Shown piece after piece: positions 33,729-42,847 of a stretch of 64,000 nt of DNA. Position 1 is the stretch's first letter. Every line of letters begins with the position of its first letter. The notes under the pieces are model-generated. The model was given only the letters and a program-made list of their open reading frames with translations. It had not been told where the DNA came from and made no database searches. The translations under genes were made by a program, and so were the position numbers. This stretch comes from CAWDDG01 sp963801065 (GTDB lineage Bacteria > Actinomycetota > Actinomycetes > Jiangellales > Jiangellaceae): contig CAWDDG010000005.1 in assembly GCA_963801065.1 (NCBI GenBank), positions 1 to 64,000 of the forward strand, given 5' to 3'.

Positions 33729-33877
33729 GCCACTGCTGGTCTCCACCCGGTGTCCCGGTGCGCTGGCAAACGCGCCCCGGAACCTGCGGGCTCGACGCGA
33801 GTCCCCGATATGAGTAGTTGATGACGGCCCGGCTCACCGAGGATGGGGCGGAGGTCCTAGCCGGAAGGAGACAAGCG

Positions 33878-34280
33878 ATGACACTCGAGGCTCACGGTTC
33901 CGTGATCTCGCTAATGCTCGCCGTGCCCGATGCCACAGGCGCCGCACAGTGGTACGAACAGGGCTCGGAGCCACCCAGCTCTGGAACCTTGGTGGAGTCG
34001 TCGGGTTGACCGTCGAGGGTGCCCCTTCTTCCTGGGTGAACCCGCGAACAACGGCTGGGACACTCCGACTGCACTAGGCGGCAGGACGGTGCGAGTCGAG
34101 GTCTTCGTAGACAACCCCGACAGTTTCATCGAACGTGCCGTGGCAGCGGGAGCCGACGGCAGCGTCGACGAGATCCGCGACCACACGGCGCCATGGGGCA
34201 TCCACCGCCAAGGGGGCTTCGTCGATCCGTTTGGCCACCTGTGGCTCGTCGGTGACCGCTCCCCACTGAGTCCACAGTGA
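33878..34280 (+). pseudogene. VOC family gene with two frameshifts
   Basis: From ATG 33878 (with GGAAGGAG upstream) the frame gives VISLMLAVPDATGAAQWYEQ, then shifts near 33961 into LGATQLWNLGGVVGLTVEGA and near 34024 into PFFLGEPANNGWDTPTALGG, ending GGFVDPFGHLWLVGDRSP. Joined, the pieces form a complete PhnB-like VOC protein of about 134 residues. Two single-base indels break it. Either a recent pseudogene or base-calling errors would explain this. Confidence 0.75.
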
Positions 34281-34592
34281 TCGGGACCGATCCAGTAAGT
34301 GGACCACACCGAACACATCACTGTTTACGTTGGTCCAAGCCTCGCCGCGTTCTCGCCGGAACCCAGCGCCAGCTCTGTCGCGACGATACGCGCCTCGAAC
34401 ACGCTCTAGTCATCGAAGGCGGGCCACCACCATGTGACGGCGCTCGCGCCGGTCCGGTCGTAGTGGTAGTGCCAGACGATAAACCGGCGGATGCTGGCGC
34501 CGTCCGGGTCGACCTCGCCTACGGTGGGAGCCACGAAGGTCCCCCGTTCCGGCTCACCCCGACGCGAGGGAACTCCCGCCCGAAGTGGTCCG
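34281..34592 (-). other. Gap with a possible gene remnant on the minus strand
   Basis: From about 34550 to a TAG at 34406 the minus strand reads TFVAPTVGEVDPDGASIRR, then FIVWHYHYDRTGASAVTWWW and PAFDD. The composition is protein-like, with many aromatics, but it has no start and no recognised family. The rest of the gap shows nothing. Confidence 0.25.
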
Positions 34593-35444
34593 CTACCCGA
34601 ACCGTTGAGTTTTCGCCGGGTTGACGACCAGGTTTAACTCGGTCACCCGACCATCGGCGACTTCGAGGCCGACTACGCCGATCACCTTCGCGTCCAGCAC
34701 CAGGACGAATCCGGCCCCGCTGGCCAGAGCCACTGGCTGCATCTGGACGCCGATGTAGCGCCGGCCCAGCCCGGACAGCAGCGTGAGCACCTGCTGAGGA
34801 CCATGCACCAGGACCCGCGCGGCAGGCACCTGTCCGCCGCCGTCGGAGCGCAGCACGACCCGGGGGTCGAGCAGACTGATCAGCGCGCCGAGGTTACCGT
34901 CCGCGCTGGCCTTGAGGAATTCGGCGGCCACGCGCTGGTATTCCTGGGCTGAGACAATTACTCGCGGTGGGGCGTGCTCGCGAACCCGACGGCGTGCCCG
35001 CGAGGCCAGTTGCCGGCACGCGGTCGGCGTGCGTCCCACCACATCGGCGAGTAGATCAAAGTCCATGCCGAAGACGTCGTGCAGCACGAATGCCACCCGT
35101 TCGGCAGGGGAGAGACTCTCCAGTACCAGCAGGACGGCGGTGCGCGCCGACTCCCGCAGGGCGATGACGTCGCCCAGGTCGGTGTCGTCGGACGCGGCCA
35201 GCGGTTCGGGCAGCCACGTACCGACGTAAGTCTCACGGCGGGCGCGGGCTGAGCCGAGCATGTCTAGGCAGATCCGCGACGTCACCGCGGTCAGCCAAGC
35301 CCGCGGATTCCTCAGGTCCGCGGGCGCGGCTGTCTGCCAGCGGACAAAGGCCTCCTGCACCGCGTCCTCGGCCTCTACGGCGCTGCCCAGCAGGCGGTAG
35401 GCGACCGCGAACAGGTAGCGGCGGTGCCTGTCCCAGTCCTGCAT
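34593..35444 (-). CDS. ECF41 group sigma factor with SnoaL-like C-terminal domain
   Basis: About 283 residues. Region 2 is near residues 8-75 (SAVEAEDAVQEAFVRW) and region 4 near 105-155. The linker motif WLPEP is at 77-81, and the C-terminal SnoaL-like domain carries DGGG (201-204) and ends in NPAKTQRFG. WLPEP, DGGG and an NPxK ending are the ECF41 hallmarks, where the fused domain replaces an anti-sigma factor. ECF41 genes usually sit beside an oxidoreductase or decarboxylase; here a divergent FAD oxidoreductase starts within 35 bases. Confidence 0.92.
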   Translation of the reverse strand: MQDWDRHRRYLFAVAYRLLGSAVEAEDAVQEAFVRWQTAAPADLRNPRAWLTAVTSRICLDMLGSARARRETYVGTWLPEPLAASDDTDLGDVIALRESARTAVLLVLESLSPAERVAFVLHDVFGMDFDLLADVVGRTPTACRQLASRARRRVREHAPPRVIVSAQEYQRVAAEFLKASADGNLGALISLLDPRVVLRSDGGGQVPAARVLVHGPQQVLTLLSGLGRRYIGVQMQPVALASGAGFVLVLDAKVIGVVGLEVADGRVTELNLVVNPAKTQRFG

Positions 35445-35478
35445 GTCACACAATCCTGGCCTGCGTCGTCACTCGGTC

Positions 35479-36651
35479 GTGGAGAAAGTCACCGTAGTCG
35501 GTGGAGGGTTCGCCGGGCTGGTCGCCGCCATCAGCTGTGCCGAGGCCGGAGCACCCGTCCGGCTTCTCGAAGCCCATCGCACGCTCGGCGGTCGGGCCCG
35601 CGCCACGACCGGCCGATACGTCGCTCATGACGGCCCGCACGTGCTGTACTGCGACGGGCCCTGGTGGGGATGGCTCGCTGAACACGATCTGATCGGACCG
35701 TACTCGGCGATACCGCTGCGCGGCGTGGCCAGGTTCCGGTTCCGTTGGGGCGGGCGGTTACACAGCAGGCCGCCGGTCACGCTGCTACGAGTGCTGGCGC
35801 ACCGCCGTCGGCACGCACCGACCGACGTCGATTTCCACACCTGGATCCGCCGCAGGCACGGCGAGCAGGCAGCGTCGACCGTCTCGAACCTGATGGGCGT
35901 GGCCACCTTCGACGCGGAACCGGGCCGGTTGTCGGCGAGGTTCGCCTGGCAACGGATGCTCCGCGTCTTCGCGCCGAGCCCACCCGCCCGGTACGTCACC
36001 GGCGGCTGGAACGGTCTCATCGACAGGCTCGCCGCCCACGCCCGTACCCTGGGCGTCGCTATCGAGACCAGCGCTCGCGTGACGGAGCTGCCCCTGCCGC
36101 CGGTAATCGTGGCGACCTCACTGGACGCGGCCGAACGCCTGCTGGGCACGCCACTAGCGAACGTGGAAAGCGGCCGAACCCTACTGCTGGACCTCGCCGT
36201 GCGTGCCGACCGCCGCGACGCCTTCGTCGTGTCCGACCTGGACGAGGCCGGCTGGCTGGAACGCTACACACTGCCCGATCCCAGCTTGGCGCCGCCCGGC
36301 GAGTCGCTCGTCCAGGCGCATATGCCGATTCGCGACGGTGAGAGCAAGGATGACGGGCTGGTCCGACTGCACTCGCTAGTCGACCAGGCGCTGCCGGACT
36401 GGCGCGAGCGGATCACGTGGCGTCGCGATGGCGTGGCCAACCGCCGCACGGGTGCGCTCGACCTCCCCGGTCAGACCTGGCACGACAGGCCGGCCATCGC
36501 GCGCGGCGACGGTGTGTTCCTCGCTGGCGATATGGTCGCCGCACCCGGGTTGCTCAGCGAGGTGTCCTTCCATAGCGCGATCGTGGCCGCTCACGGCGCA
36601 CTGACTGGACCTGGACATCGATCGCTGGTCGCCCTGTGTGCGAAACATTGA
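35479..36651 (+). CDS. FAD-dependent oxidoreductase (amine oxidase/desaturase-like)
   Basis: About 390 residues. The dinucleotide-binding motif VVGGGFAGLVAAI lies at the N terminus, followed by RTLGGRARATTGRY (typical of phytoene desaturase and amine-oxidase flavoproteins). A C-terminal GVFLAGDMVAAPGLLSEVSF binds the FAD. Substrate unknown. GTG 35479 is chosen; the ATG at 35443 would overlap the divergent sigma gene's ATG. Probably the target gene of the ECF41 factor, and in an operon with the MMPL gene 14 bases downstream. Confidence 0.85.
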   Translation: MEKVTVVGGGFAGLVAAISCAEAGAPVRLLEAHRTLGGRARATTGRYVAHDGPHVLYCDGPWWGWLAEHDLIGPYSAIPLRGVARFRFRWGGRLHSRPPVTLLRVLAHRRRHAPTDVDFHTWIRRRHGEQAASTVSNLMGVATFDAEPGRLSARFAWQRMLRVFAPSPPARYVTGGWNGLIDRLAAHARTLGVAIETSARVTELPLPPVIVATSLDAAERLLGTPLANVESGRTLLLDLAVRADRRDAFVVSDLDEAGWLERYTLPDPSLAPPGESLVQAHMPIRDGESKDDGLVRLHSLVDQALPDWRERITWRRDGVANRRTGALDLPGQTWHDRPAIARGDGVFLAGDMVAAPGLLSEVSFHSAIVAAHGALTGPGHRSLVALCAKH

Positions 36652-36665
36652 GGGGGCATTGACAC

Positions 36666-38783
36666 ATGGATCCATCCCACCGCCTCGCCGCGCTCGTGTG
36701 CGGCCGTCGGAGCAAATGGATCGTCCTGGTCTTCTGGGTGGCGGTGCTCGTCGTCACGTTCCCGCTGTCGGCGAAGCTGACCGACGCCCAGGAGAACGAC
36801 GCCGCATCGTGGCTGCCCGGCAGCGCCGAATCGACGAGGGTCTTCGAGCGCCAGCAGGAGGTGTTCCAGACCGGCGATAACCTGCCTGCGATCGTCGTGT
36901 ACGAACGGGAGAGCGGCATCACCGACGCCGACCTCGCCGATGCGGCCGACGACGCGCAGCAGATAGCGGAGCTCGACAACATCACCGGAGACGTCGTCGG
37001 TCCGGTGCCCTCGGACGACGGCCAGGCCATACAGCTGATCGCCCAGGTCAACGTGGGCGACGAGGGCTGGTTCGTGCTGACCGACGTCGTCGAGGAGATC
37101 ACTGCCATCACGGGCTCGGGTGCGGACGGCATGTCGACGCACGTGACCGGGCCGGCCGGCGTGAACGCGGACTTCGCCAGCGCCTTCGAAGGGATCGACA
37201 GCACGCTGCTGTACGCGGCAATGGCCGTCGTCATCGTCATCCTGCTGCTGTCGTACCGCAGCCCGCTGCTCTGGGCCCTTCCCGTCGTATCGGCCTTCAC
37301 CGCGCTGACCGTTGCGCAGGCAGTCGTCTATCTCCTCGCCGAATACGCCAACCTCACCGTCAACGCGCAGACTGCGGGCATCCTCCTGGTGCTGGTCTTC
37401 GGAGCGAGCACGGACTATGCGCTGCTGCTGGTCGCCCGCTACCGGGAAGAGCTGCGCCGGCACGAGGATCGGCACGAGGCGATGGCCTTCGCCTTGCACC
37501 GGGCCGGACCGGCGATCATCGCCAGCGCCTCGACGGTCGTGGTCGGCATGCTGTGCCTGCTCGCTGCCGAGATGAACTCCACCAGGGGCATGGGCCCGGT
37601 GCTCGCGATCGGCATCGTGGTCGGCCTGGTGGCCATGCTCACGCTGCTCCCGGCACTGCTGGTGGTGGTCGGCCGTTGGTTCTTCTGGCCGGTCCGGCCG
37701 CGGTACGGCACGCCCGAGCCGACCGAATCGGGGTTCTGGGCGCGCACCGGACGCGTCATCGCTCGCCGCCCGCGGCTCATCTGGGGCGTGACCGCGCTCG
37801 CGCTCGGCGCGATGGCCCTGGGGCTGCTGAGCATGAACACCGGCGTGATCGCCAACCGCGACGCGTTCATCGACACGCCGGACTCGATCGTGGGCGAGGA
37901 GGTGCTCGCCCGGCACTTCCCCGCGGGTTCCGGCAACCCGGTCGTGGTCGTCGGCGATGCGGCGGGGGCAGGGGAGGTCCGTACGGCGCTCGCCGACACC
38001 CCCGGCATCAGCTCGGTGAGCGAGCCGCTCGTGCAGGGCGACGCCTTCTATATCGAGGGCACGCTGGAGGCTGCGGCGGACAGCACGCCGGCTCAGGACA
38101 CGGTCGACCGGGCCCGGAGCGCGGTCCACGCCGTGCCCGACGCCGACGCGCTCGTGGGCGGTAACACGGCGATCGCGTTGGACGCTCTTCGCGCCGCCGA
38201 ACGCGACAGCGCCGTCATCATGCCGCTGATCCTGCTCGCGGTCTTCGTGATCCTCGCACTGTTACTGCGTGCGCTCGTGGCACCGCTGATCCTCATAGCG
38301 ACCGTCGTCCTGTCGTTTGCCGCGGCGCTCGGCGTGAGCGCGCTGGTCTTCGAGAACATCTTCGGTTTCGCGGGTGTGGACACGGCGTTCCCGCTGTTCG
38401 TCTTCGTCTTCCTCGTGGCGCTCGGGATCGACTACAACATCTTCCTGATGACCCGCGTGCACGAGGAGGCGAAGCAGCACGGAACCCGCCGCGGCGCGCT
38501 GATCGGGCTGGCGGCCACTGGTGGGGTCATCACCTCGGCCGGCCTCGTACTCGCCGGCACGTTCGCTGTGCTCGCCACGCTGCCGGTGGTCGCATTCGCC
38601 GAGATCGGCTTCGCGGTGGCCTTCGGCGTGCTGTTGGACACCATAATCGTCCGCTCGATTCTCGTCACAGCGCTGAACCTCGACATCGGCCGGTGGATGT
38701 GGTGGCCGAGCGCATTGGCTCGCAAGCCGGACGTCAGCCTGGACGAACTGGAGGAATCCGCCGAGGTGGGTGCGCAGCGCTAG
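36666..38783 (+). CDS. MMPL family RND transporter
   Basis: A 705-residue transporter with two TM blocks. Key Asp-Tyr motifs are in FGASTDYALLLVARYREE and LGIDYNIFLMTRVHEE; extracytoplasmic domains follow TM1 and TM7. It is closer to the short MMPL exporters without a C-terminal tail. It follows the FAD oxidoreductase by 14 bases, so an ECF41-controlled oxidoreductase/exporter unit is plausible. The stop shares CTAG with the convergent nagA stop. Confidence 0.92.
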   Translation: MDPSHRLAALVCGRRSKWIVLVFWVAVLVVTFPLSAKLTDAQENDAASWLPGSAESTRVFERQQEVFQTGDNLPAIVVYERESGITDADLADAADDAQQIAELDNITGDVVGPVPSDDGQAIQLIAQVNVGDEGWFVLTDVVEEITAITGSGADGMSTHVTGPAGVNADFASAFEGIDSTLLYAAMAVVIVILLLSYRSPLLWALPVVSAFTALTVAQAVVYLLAEYANLTVNAQTAGILLVLVFGASTDYALLLVARYREELRRHEDRHEAMAFALHRAGPAIIASASTVVVGMLCLLAAEMNSTRGMGPVLAIGIVVGLVAMLTLLPALLVVVGRWFFWPVRPRYGTPEPTESGFWARTGRVIARRPRLIWGVTALALGAMALGLLSMNTGVIANRDAFIDTPDSIVGEEVLARHFPAGSGNPVVVVGDAAGAGEVRTALADTPGISSVSEPLVQGDAFYIEGTLEAAADSTPAQDTVDRARSAVHAVPDADALVGGNTAIALDALRAAERDSAVIMPLILLAVFVILALLLRALVAPLILIATVVLSFAAALGVSALVFENIFGFAGVDTAFPLFVFVFLVALGIDYNIFLMTRVHEEAKQHGTRRGALIGLAATGGVITSAGLVLAGTFAVLATLPVVAFAEIGFAVAFGVLLDTIIVRSILVTALNLDIGRWMWWPSALARKPDVSLDELEESAEVGAQR

Positions 38784-39904
38784 TCCAGCCAGGCACCCTT
38801 CGCCATCACGGCCTGGCGGGCGAAGCGTTCGTCGAGCACGACCAGGTCGGCGTCCAGGCCTACTGCCAGCGAGCCGACCCGGTCGGCCCACCCCAGCAGA
38901 GTTGCCGGGGTGGTCGACGCCATGCGGACGGCATCCTCGACTGCGCAGCCGGCCTCGACGACGAACTGGATCGCACGGTCCATGGTCAGCGTGCTGCCGG
39001 CGATGGCACCGCCCTCGACGAGGCGCGCGACGCCGTCCTCGACCCGCACGGCGAGCTCGCCCAGGATGTAGTCGCCGTCGCCGGCACCGGTCGCGGCCAT
39101 GGCGTCGGTGACGAGGGCGACCCGGTCCGCGCCCGCGCTCTCGATCGCCAACCGGACGACCGCGGGGTGTAGGTGTACACCGTCGCAGATCAGCTCGACG
39201 GTCACTCGGTCGTCCTCGAGCAGCGCCGGCACCGGGCCGGGCTCTCGGTGGTGCAAGGGCCGCATGGCGTTGAACAGATGCGTCGCGACAGTCGCGCCGG
39301 CGTCGACCGCGGCCCGGGTCTGGGCGTAGGTCGCGTCGGTGTGGCCGACGGCCGCGATGGCGCCGGCGGCGGCGATCCGCCGGACCGCGTCGACCGCATG
39401 CGGCAGTTCGGCGGCCAGCGTCACCATGCGCACGGTGCCGTGGCCTGCCCCGAGCAGGCGCTCGAGGAGGGCCGGCTCGGGTGCCCGCAGCAGCCTCGGG
39501 TCGTGGGCACCGCACCGGGCCGTCGCCAGGAACGGCCCCTCGAGATGGATGCCGGCGAGCAGGCCGTCGTCGACCAGGTCGGCGAGGGACGCGACAGTCG
39601 ACGTCATGGTTGCCTCGTCGCCGGTCACGAGGCTGGCCATCGTGGTCGTGGTGCCGTGCCGCCGGTGCAGGTCGGCGACCATGACGGCCTCGTCCTGATC
39701 GCCGGACATGTACGCGGCGCGCGCACCGCCGTGGACGTGGATGTCGACGAAGCCCGGGACCACCCACTTCCCGCCAAGGTTACGCTCGGCGGGCCGGGGC
39801 GGCGCGCCGGGTCCGAGCGCGGCGATGCGCCGTCCGTCCACCTCGAGCCAGCCGGCGACGATGCCCTCGGGCGTCACCAACCGGCCGCCGGCGAGCACCG
39901 TCAT
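38780..39904 (-). CDS. nagA: N-acetylglucosamine-6-phosphate deacetylase
   Basis: A 374-residue amidohydrolase: PGFVDIHVHGGARAAYMSGD (metal ligands), GIHLEGPFLATARCGAHDP (substrate and Glu ligand), VGHTDATYAQ, THLFNAMRPLHHREPG and VTDAMAATG with the catalytic Asp. It converts GlcNAc-6-P to GlcN-6-P in the cytosol, feeding chitin or cell-wall sugar into glycolysis, which fits the chitinase elsewhere in the window. The ATG at 39904 has GGGAGG at good spacing; the frame start upstream is antisense to the next gene. Confidence 0.95.
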   Translation of the reverse strand: MTVLAGGRLVTPEGIVAGWLEVDGRRIAALGPGAPPRPAERNLGGKWVVPGFVDIHVHGGARAAYMSGDQDEAVMVADLHRRHGTTTTMASLVTGDEATMTSTVASLADLVDDGLLAGIHLEGPFLATARCGAHDPRLLRAPEPALLERLLGAGHGTVRMVTLAAELPHAVDAVRRIAAAGAIAAVGHTDATYAQTRAAVDAGATVATHLFNAMRPLHHREPGPVPALLEDDRVTVELICDGVHLHPAVVRLAIESAGADRVALVTDAMAATGAGDGDYILGELAVRVEDGVARLVEGGAIAGSTLTMDRAIQFVVEAGCAVEDAVRMASTTPATLLGWADRVGSLAVGLDADLVVLDERFARQAVMAKGAWLD

Positions 39905-39982
39905 CTGGAACCTCCCTCGGGTGACCCGGTCGCCCTGCGCGGCCGGGACGACCGTACCGGGGCTACCGTCGGCGCCGTGGCC

Positions 39983-40663
39983 ATGACCGTGCATCCCCGG
40001 TTCCGCGGCCCGTCCGACTCCGGCAACGGCGGGTACGTCGCCGGACTGGTCGCCGCCAGGGCCGGCGCGACGGTGGGCGGGTCGGCGGCCGTCGTCACGC
40101 TGCGGACGCCCCCGCCTCTGGACACACCCCTTGCCGTCGTGGCCGACGGCGATGGTGGAGTGCACGTCGTCCACGGCGAAACTCCGGTGGCGGAGGGCGC
40201 GCGATCGTCGCTCGACGTCGAGGCCGTCCCGCCGGTCGACGCCATCCGGGCCCGGGCCGCGTCGGCGTCCTACCCCGGTCTGTCAGCGCACCCGTTTCCG
40301 GAGTGCTTCGTCTGCGGCCCGGCCCGGGCGCCCGGCGACGGCCTACGGCTCTTCCCCGGTCGGCTCGGCGACGGCCGCACGGCATGCACGTGGACAGTCG
40401 GCGCCGACCTCGCCGGCCGGCCCGAGCTCGTCTGGGCGGCCCTGGACTGTCCGGGCGGCTGGTCGGCCGAGATCGAGGGCCGGCCGATGGTACTGGGACG
40501 GATGACGGCTCAGGTCTCCACGCTGCCCGTCGCTGGCGAGGAGTGCGTGGTCATGGGCCTCCTGCTCGCCGCCGAGGGCCGCAAGACCTGGACCGCGACG
40601 ACGGCGTACGGCGCCGACGGTCGCGAGCTCGGCCGAGCCCATTCCACCTGGATCACCGTCTGA
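39983..40663 (+). CDS. Hotdog-fold protein (PaaI thioesterase-like)
   Basis: About 226 residues. A double-hotdog pattern is suggested: FRGPSDSGNGGYVAGLVAAR near the N terminus and FPECFVCGPARAPGDGLRLF in the middle, a stretch common in actinobacterial PaaI-like proteins, then WAALDCPGGWSAEI. It may hydrolyse or bind acyl-CoA thioesters. GTG 39977 in the same frame is an alternative start. Divergent from nagA with about 78 bases between. Confidence 0.75.
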   Translation: MTVHPRFRGPSDSGNGGYVAGLVAARAGATVGGSAAVVTLRTPPPLDTPLAVVADGDGGVHVVHGETPVAEGARSSLDVEAVPPVDAIRARAASASYPGLSAHPFPECFVCGPARAPGDGLRLFPGRLGDGRTACTWTVGADLAGRPELVWAALDCPGGWSAEIEGRPMVLGRMTAQVSTLPVAGEECVVMGLLLAAEGRKTWTATTAYGADGRELGRAHSTWITV

Positions 40664-40919
40664 TCATCCCGGCGTGCGCGCGTCGTGCAGCGAGCGTACG
40701 GGGACGCGCCGGTTAAGCCGTTGCCACCGATTGCGCCGCCGCCTAAGTTCGGATGTACACGGGAAGGGAGGTGGTCTGCAGAATGCATAGCTCTGGGACT
40801 CGTGAGGTGGCTGCCCGCTAGGGCAATCCCAACCAGGCCACCCGACCCGTGGGCTCCCGGGACTCGTCCCCCCCGGGCCGCGTCCGTATGGGCGCGGAGC
40901 GGCCTACGGGTCGCTCACG

Positions 40920-41561
40920 TCAGGGCGAGAGGCGCTCGAGCCGCCACCTCGGGCCGGACGTCCGGACGTACAGCAACCGGTCGTGCAGCCGGCTCGGGCC
41001 GCCCTGCCAGAACTCTACGGTCGCAGGCGTCACCCGGTATCCGCCCCAGAACTCCGGCAGCGGAACCGCGTCCGGGAACCGGGCCCCCGCCGCGGCCGCG
41101 CGAGCCTCGAGCTCGGCGCGAGAACCGATCACCGACGACTGCTCGCTGGCCCAGGCACCGAGCTGCGAGTCCCGCGGCCGGGTCATCCAGTACGCCTCCG
41201 TCTCCGCGCGCGACACCCGTGACGCGGAGCCGCAGACCACGACCTGGCGCGAGATGGCGAACCATGGGAAGCACAGGGAGACGGCCGGGTTGACCGCGAT
41301 CTCGGCCGCCTTGCGGGAACCGTGGTTGGTGAAGAAGACGAAGCCGGCGTCGTCGAGCTCCTTGAGGAGCACATGGCGCGCGCTCGGCCGACCGTCCGGT
41401 GCCGCCGTCGCCAGCGCCATGGCGTTGGGTTCCGGCAACCCGTGGGCTACCGCGTCGGCGAGCCACTGCCGGAACAGCGCGTACGGCTCCGGTGGGACGT
41501 CGCTCTCGAGCAGTCGCCTGGACGAGTACGGCCGGCGCATCTGGCCGAGCTGTTCGGCCAC
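40920..41561 (-). CDS. pdxH: Pyridoxamine 5'-phosphate oxidase
   Basis: A 213-residue FMN enzyme: the N-terminal MRRPYSSRRLLESDVPPEP, then PNAMALATAAPDGRPSARHV, VFFTNHGSRKAAEIAVNPAV and the C-terminal LPEFWGGYRVTPATVEFWQG and RLHDRLLY signature. It oxidises pyridoxine or pyridoxamine phosphate to PLP in the cytosol. The start is GTG. It is divergent from citrate synthase 2 and close to serC, itself PLP-dependent, a recurrent actinobacterial neighbourhood. Confidence 0.95.
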   Translation of the reverse strand: MAEQLGQMRRPYSSRRLLESDVPPEPYALFRQWLADAVAHGLPEPNAMALATAAPDGRPSARHVLLKELDDAGFVFFTNHGSRKAAEIAVNPAVSLCFPWFAISRQVVVCGSASRVSRAETEAYWMTRPRDSQLGAWASEQSSVIGSRAELEARAAAAGARFPDAVPLPEFWGGYRVTPATVEFWQGGPSRLHDRLLYVRTSGPRWRLERLSP

Positions 41562-41722
41562 CGTTCACCTCCGCGTCATGTCTCGGACTGTGCGAAATCA
41601 CACACTGACGGCGTCGTGACTTGTCGGAATCCTCCACCGACACGGCACAATGGTCTCTCCGCCTCGCGACCATCCTTGCCGCAGACGGAGTTGGCCACGA
41701 GCCGATGGGTGAGGGAGAGTTG

Positions 41723-42832
41723 ATGTCCGAAGTCCGGCCGGGCCTCGAAGGGGTCGTCGCATTCGAGACCGAGATCGCCGAGCCCGATCGCCAAGGCGGG
41801 GCGCTGCGCTACCGCGGCGTCGACATCGAGGACCTCGTCGGACGGGTCCCGTTCGAGAATGTCTGGGGTCTGCTGGTCGACGGTGCCTTCGAGCCCGGGC
41901 TTCCGCCTGCCGAGCCGTTCCCGATCCCGGTTCACTCCGGGGACGTCCGGGTCGACGTGCAGAGTGCACTGGCCATGCTCGCCCCCGCCTGGGGCTTCCG
42001 CCAGCTGCTGGACATCTCCGACGAGCAGTGCCGCGAGGACCTGGCCCGCTCGGCCGTGATGGCCATGTCGTTCGTGGCGCAGTCCGCGCGCGGCATCGGG
42101 CTGCCGATGGTGCCCCAGCGCGAGATCGACAAGGCGCGCACGATCGTCGAGCGGTTCATGATCCGCTGGCGGGGCGAGCCCGATCCGGCGCATGTCCGGG
42201 CCATCGACGCGTACTTCACCTCTGCCGCCGAGCACGGCATGAACGCCTCCACGTTCACCGCCCGGGTCGTCGCGTCGACCGGTGCCGACGTTGCGGCCTC
42301 GCTGTCAGCCGCCGTCGGCGCGATCAGCGGGCCGCTGCACGGCGGCGCGCCCTCCCGGGTGCTCGCCATGATCGAGGAGATCGAGCACACCGGAGATGCC
42401 GACGGCTACGTCAACGGGGTGCTGGACCGGGGCGAGCGGCTGATGGGCTTCGGGCATCGGGTCTACCGGGCCGAGGACCCGCGGGCCCGGACACTGCGCC
42501 GGGTCGCACGTGAGCTCGGTGCCCCGCGGTACCAGGTGGCCGAGGCGTTCGAGAAGGCTGCGCTCGCACAGCTGACCGAGCGTCGGCCCGATCGGGTGCT
42601 TGCGACCAACGTGGAGTTCTGGGCAGCCATCGTGCTCGACTACGCCGAGGTACCCGCGCACATGTTCACGTCGATGTTCACCTGCGCTCGGACCGCCGGG
42701 TGGAGCGCCCACATCCTCGAGCAGAAGCAGACCGGCCGCCTGGTGCGGCCCTCTGCCGAGTACACCGGGCCGGGTCCGCGCAAGCCGGACGGCATCGAGG
42801 GCTGGAACCCCGCCTGGGCCGAGAACGCCTGA
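41723..42832 (+). CDS. citA: Citrate synthase 2 (CitA type)
   Basis: About 369 residues: LRYRGVDIEDLVG at the start, GPLHGGAPSRVLAMIEEI with the first catalytic His, MGFGHRVYRAEDPRARTL with the second His and Arg, and an NVEFWAAIVLDY stretch with the catalytic Asp region displaced as in the type 2 group. It condenses acetyl-CoA (or propionyl-CoA) with oxaloacetate. ATG 41723 follows GAGGGAGAG; the frame extending to 41621 is low complexity. serC starts 15 bases after the stop. Confidence 0.93.
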   Translation: MSEVRPGLEGVVAFETEIAEPDRQGGALRYRGVDIEDLVGRVPFENVWGLLVDGAFEPGLPPAEPFPIPVHSGDVRVDVQSALAMLAPAWGFRQLLDISDEQCREDLARSAVMAMSFVAQSARGIGLPMVPQREIDKARTIVERFMIRWRGEPDPAHVRAIDAYFTSAAEHGMNASTFTARVVASTGADVAASLSAAVGAISGPLHGGAPSRVLAMIEEIEHTGDADGYVNGVLDRGERLMGFGHRVYRAEDPRARTLRRVARELGAPRYQVAEAFEKAALAQLTERRPDRVLATNVEFWAAIVLDYAEVPAHMFTSMFTCARTAGWSAHILEQKQTGRLVRPSAEYTGPGPRKPDGIEGWNPAWAENA

Positions 42833-42847
42833 GGTCACTCGCCTCTC

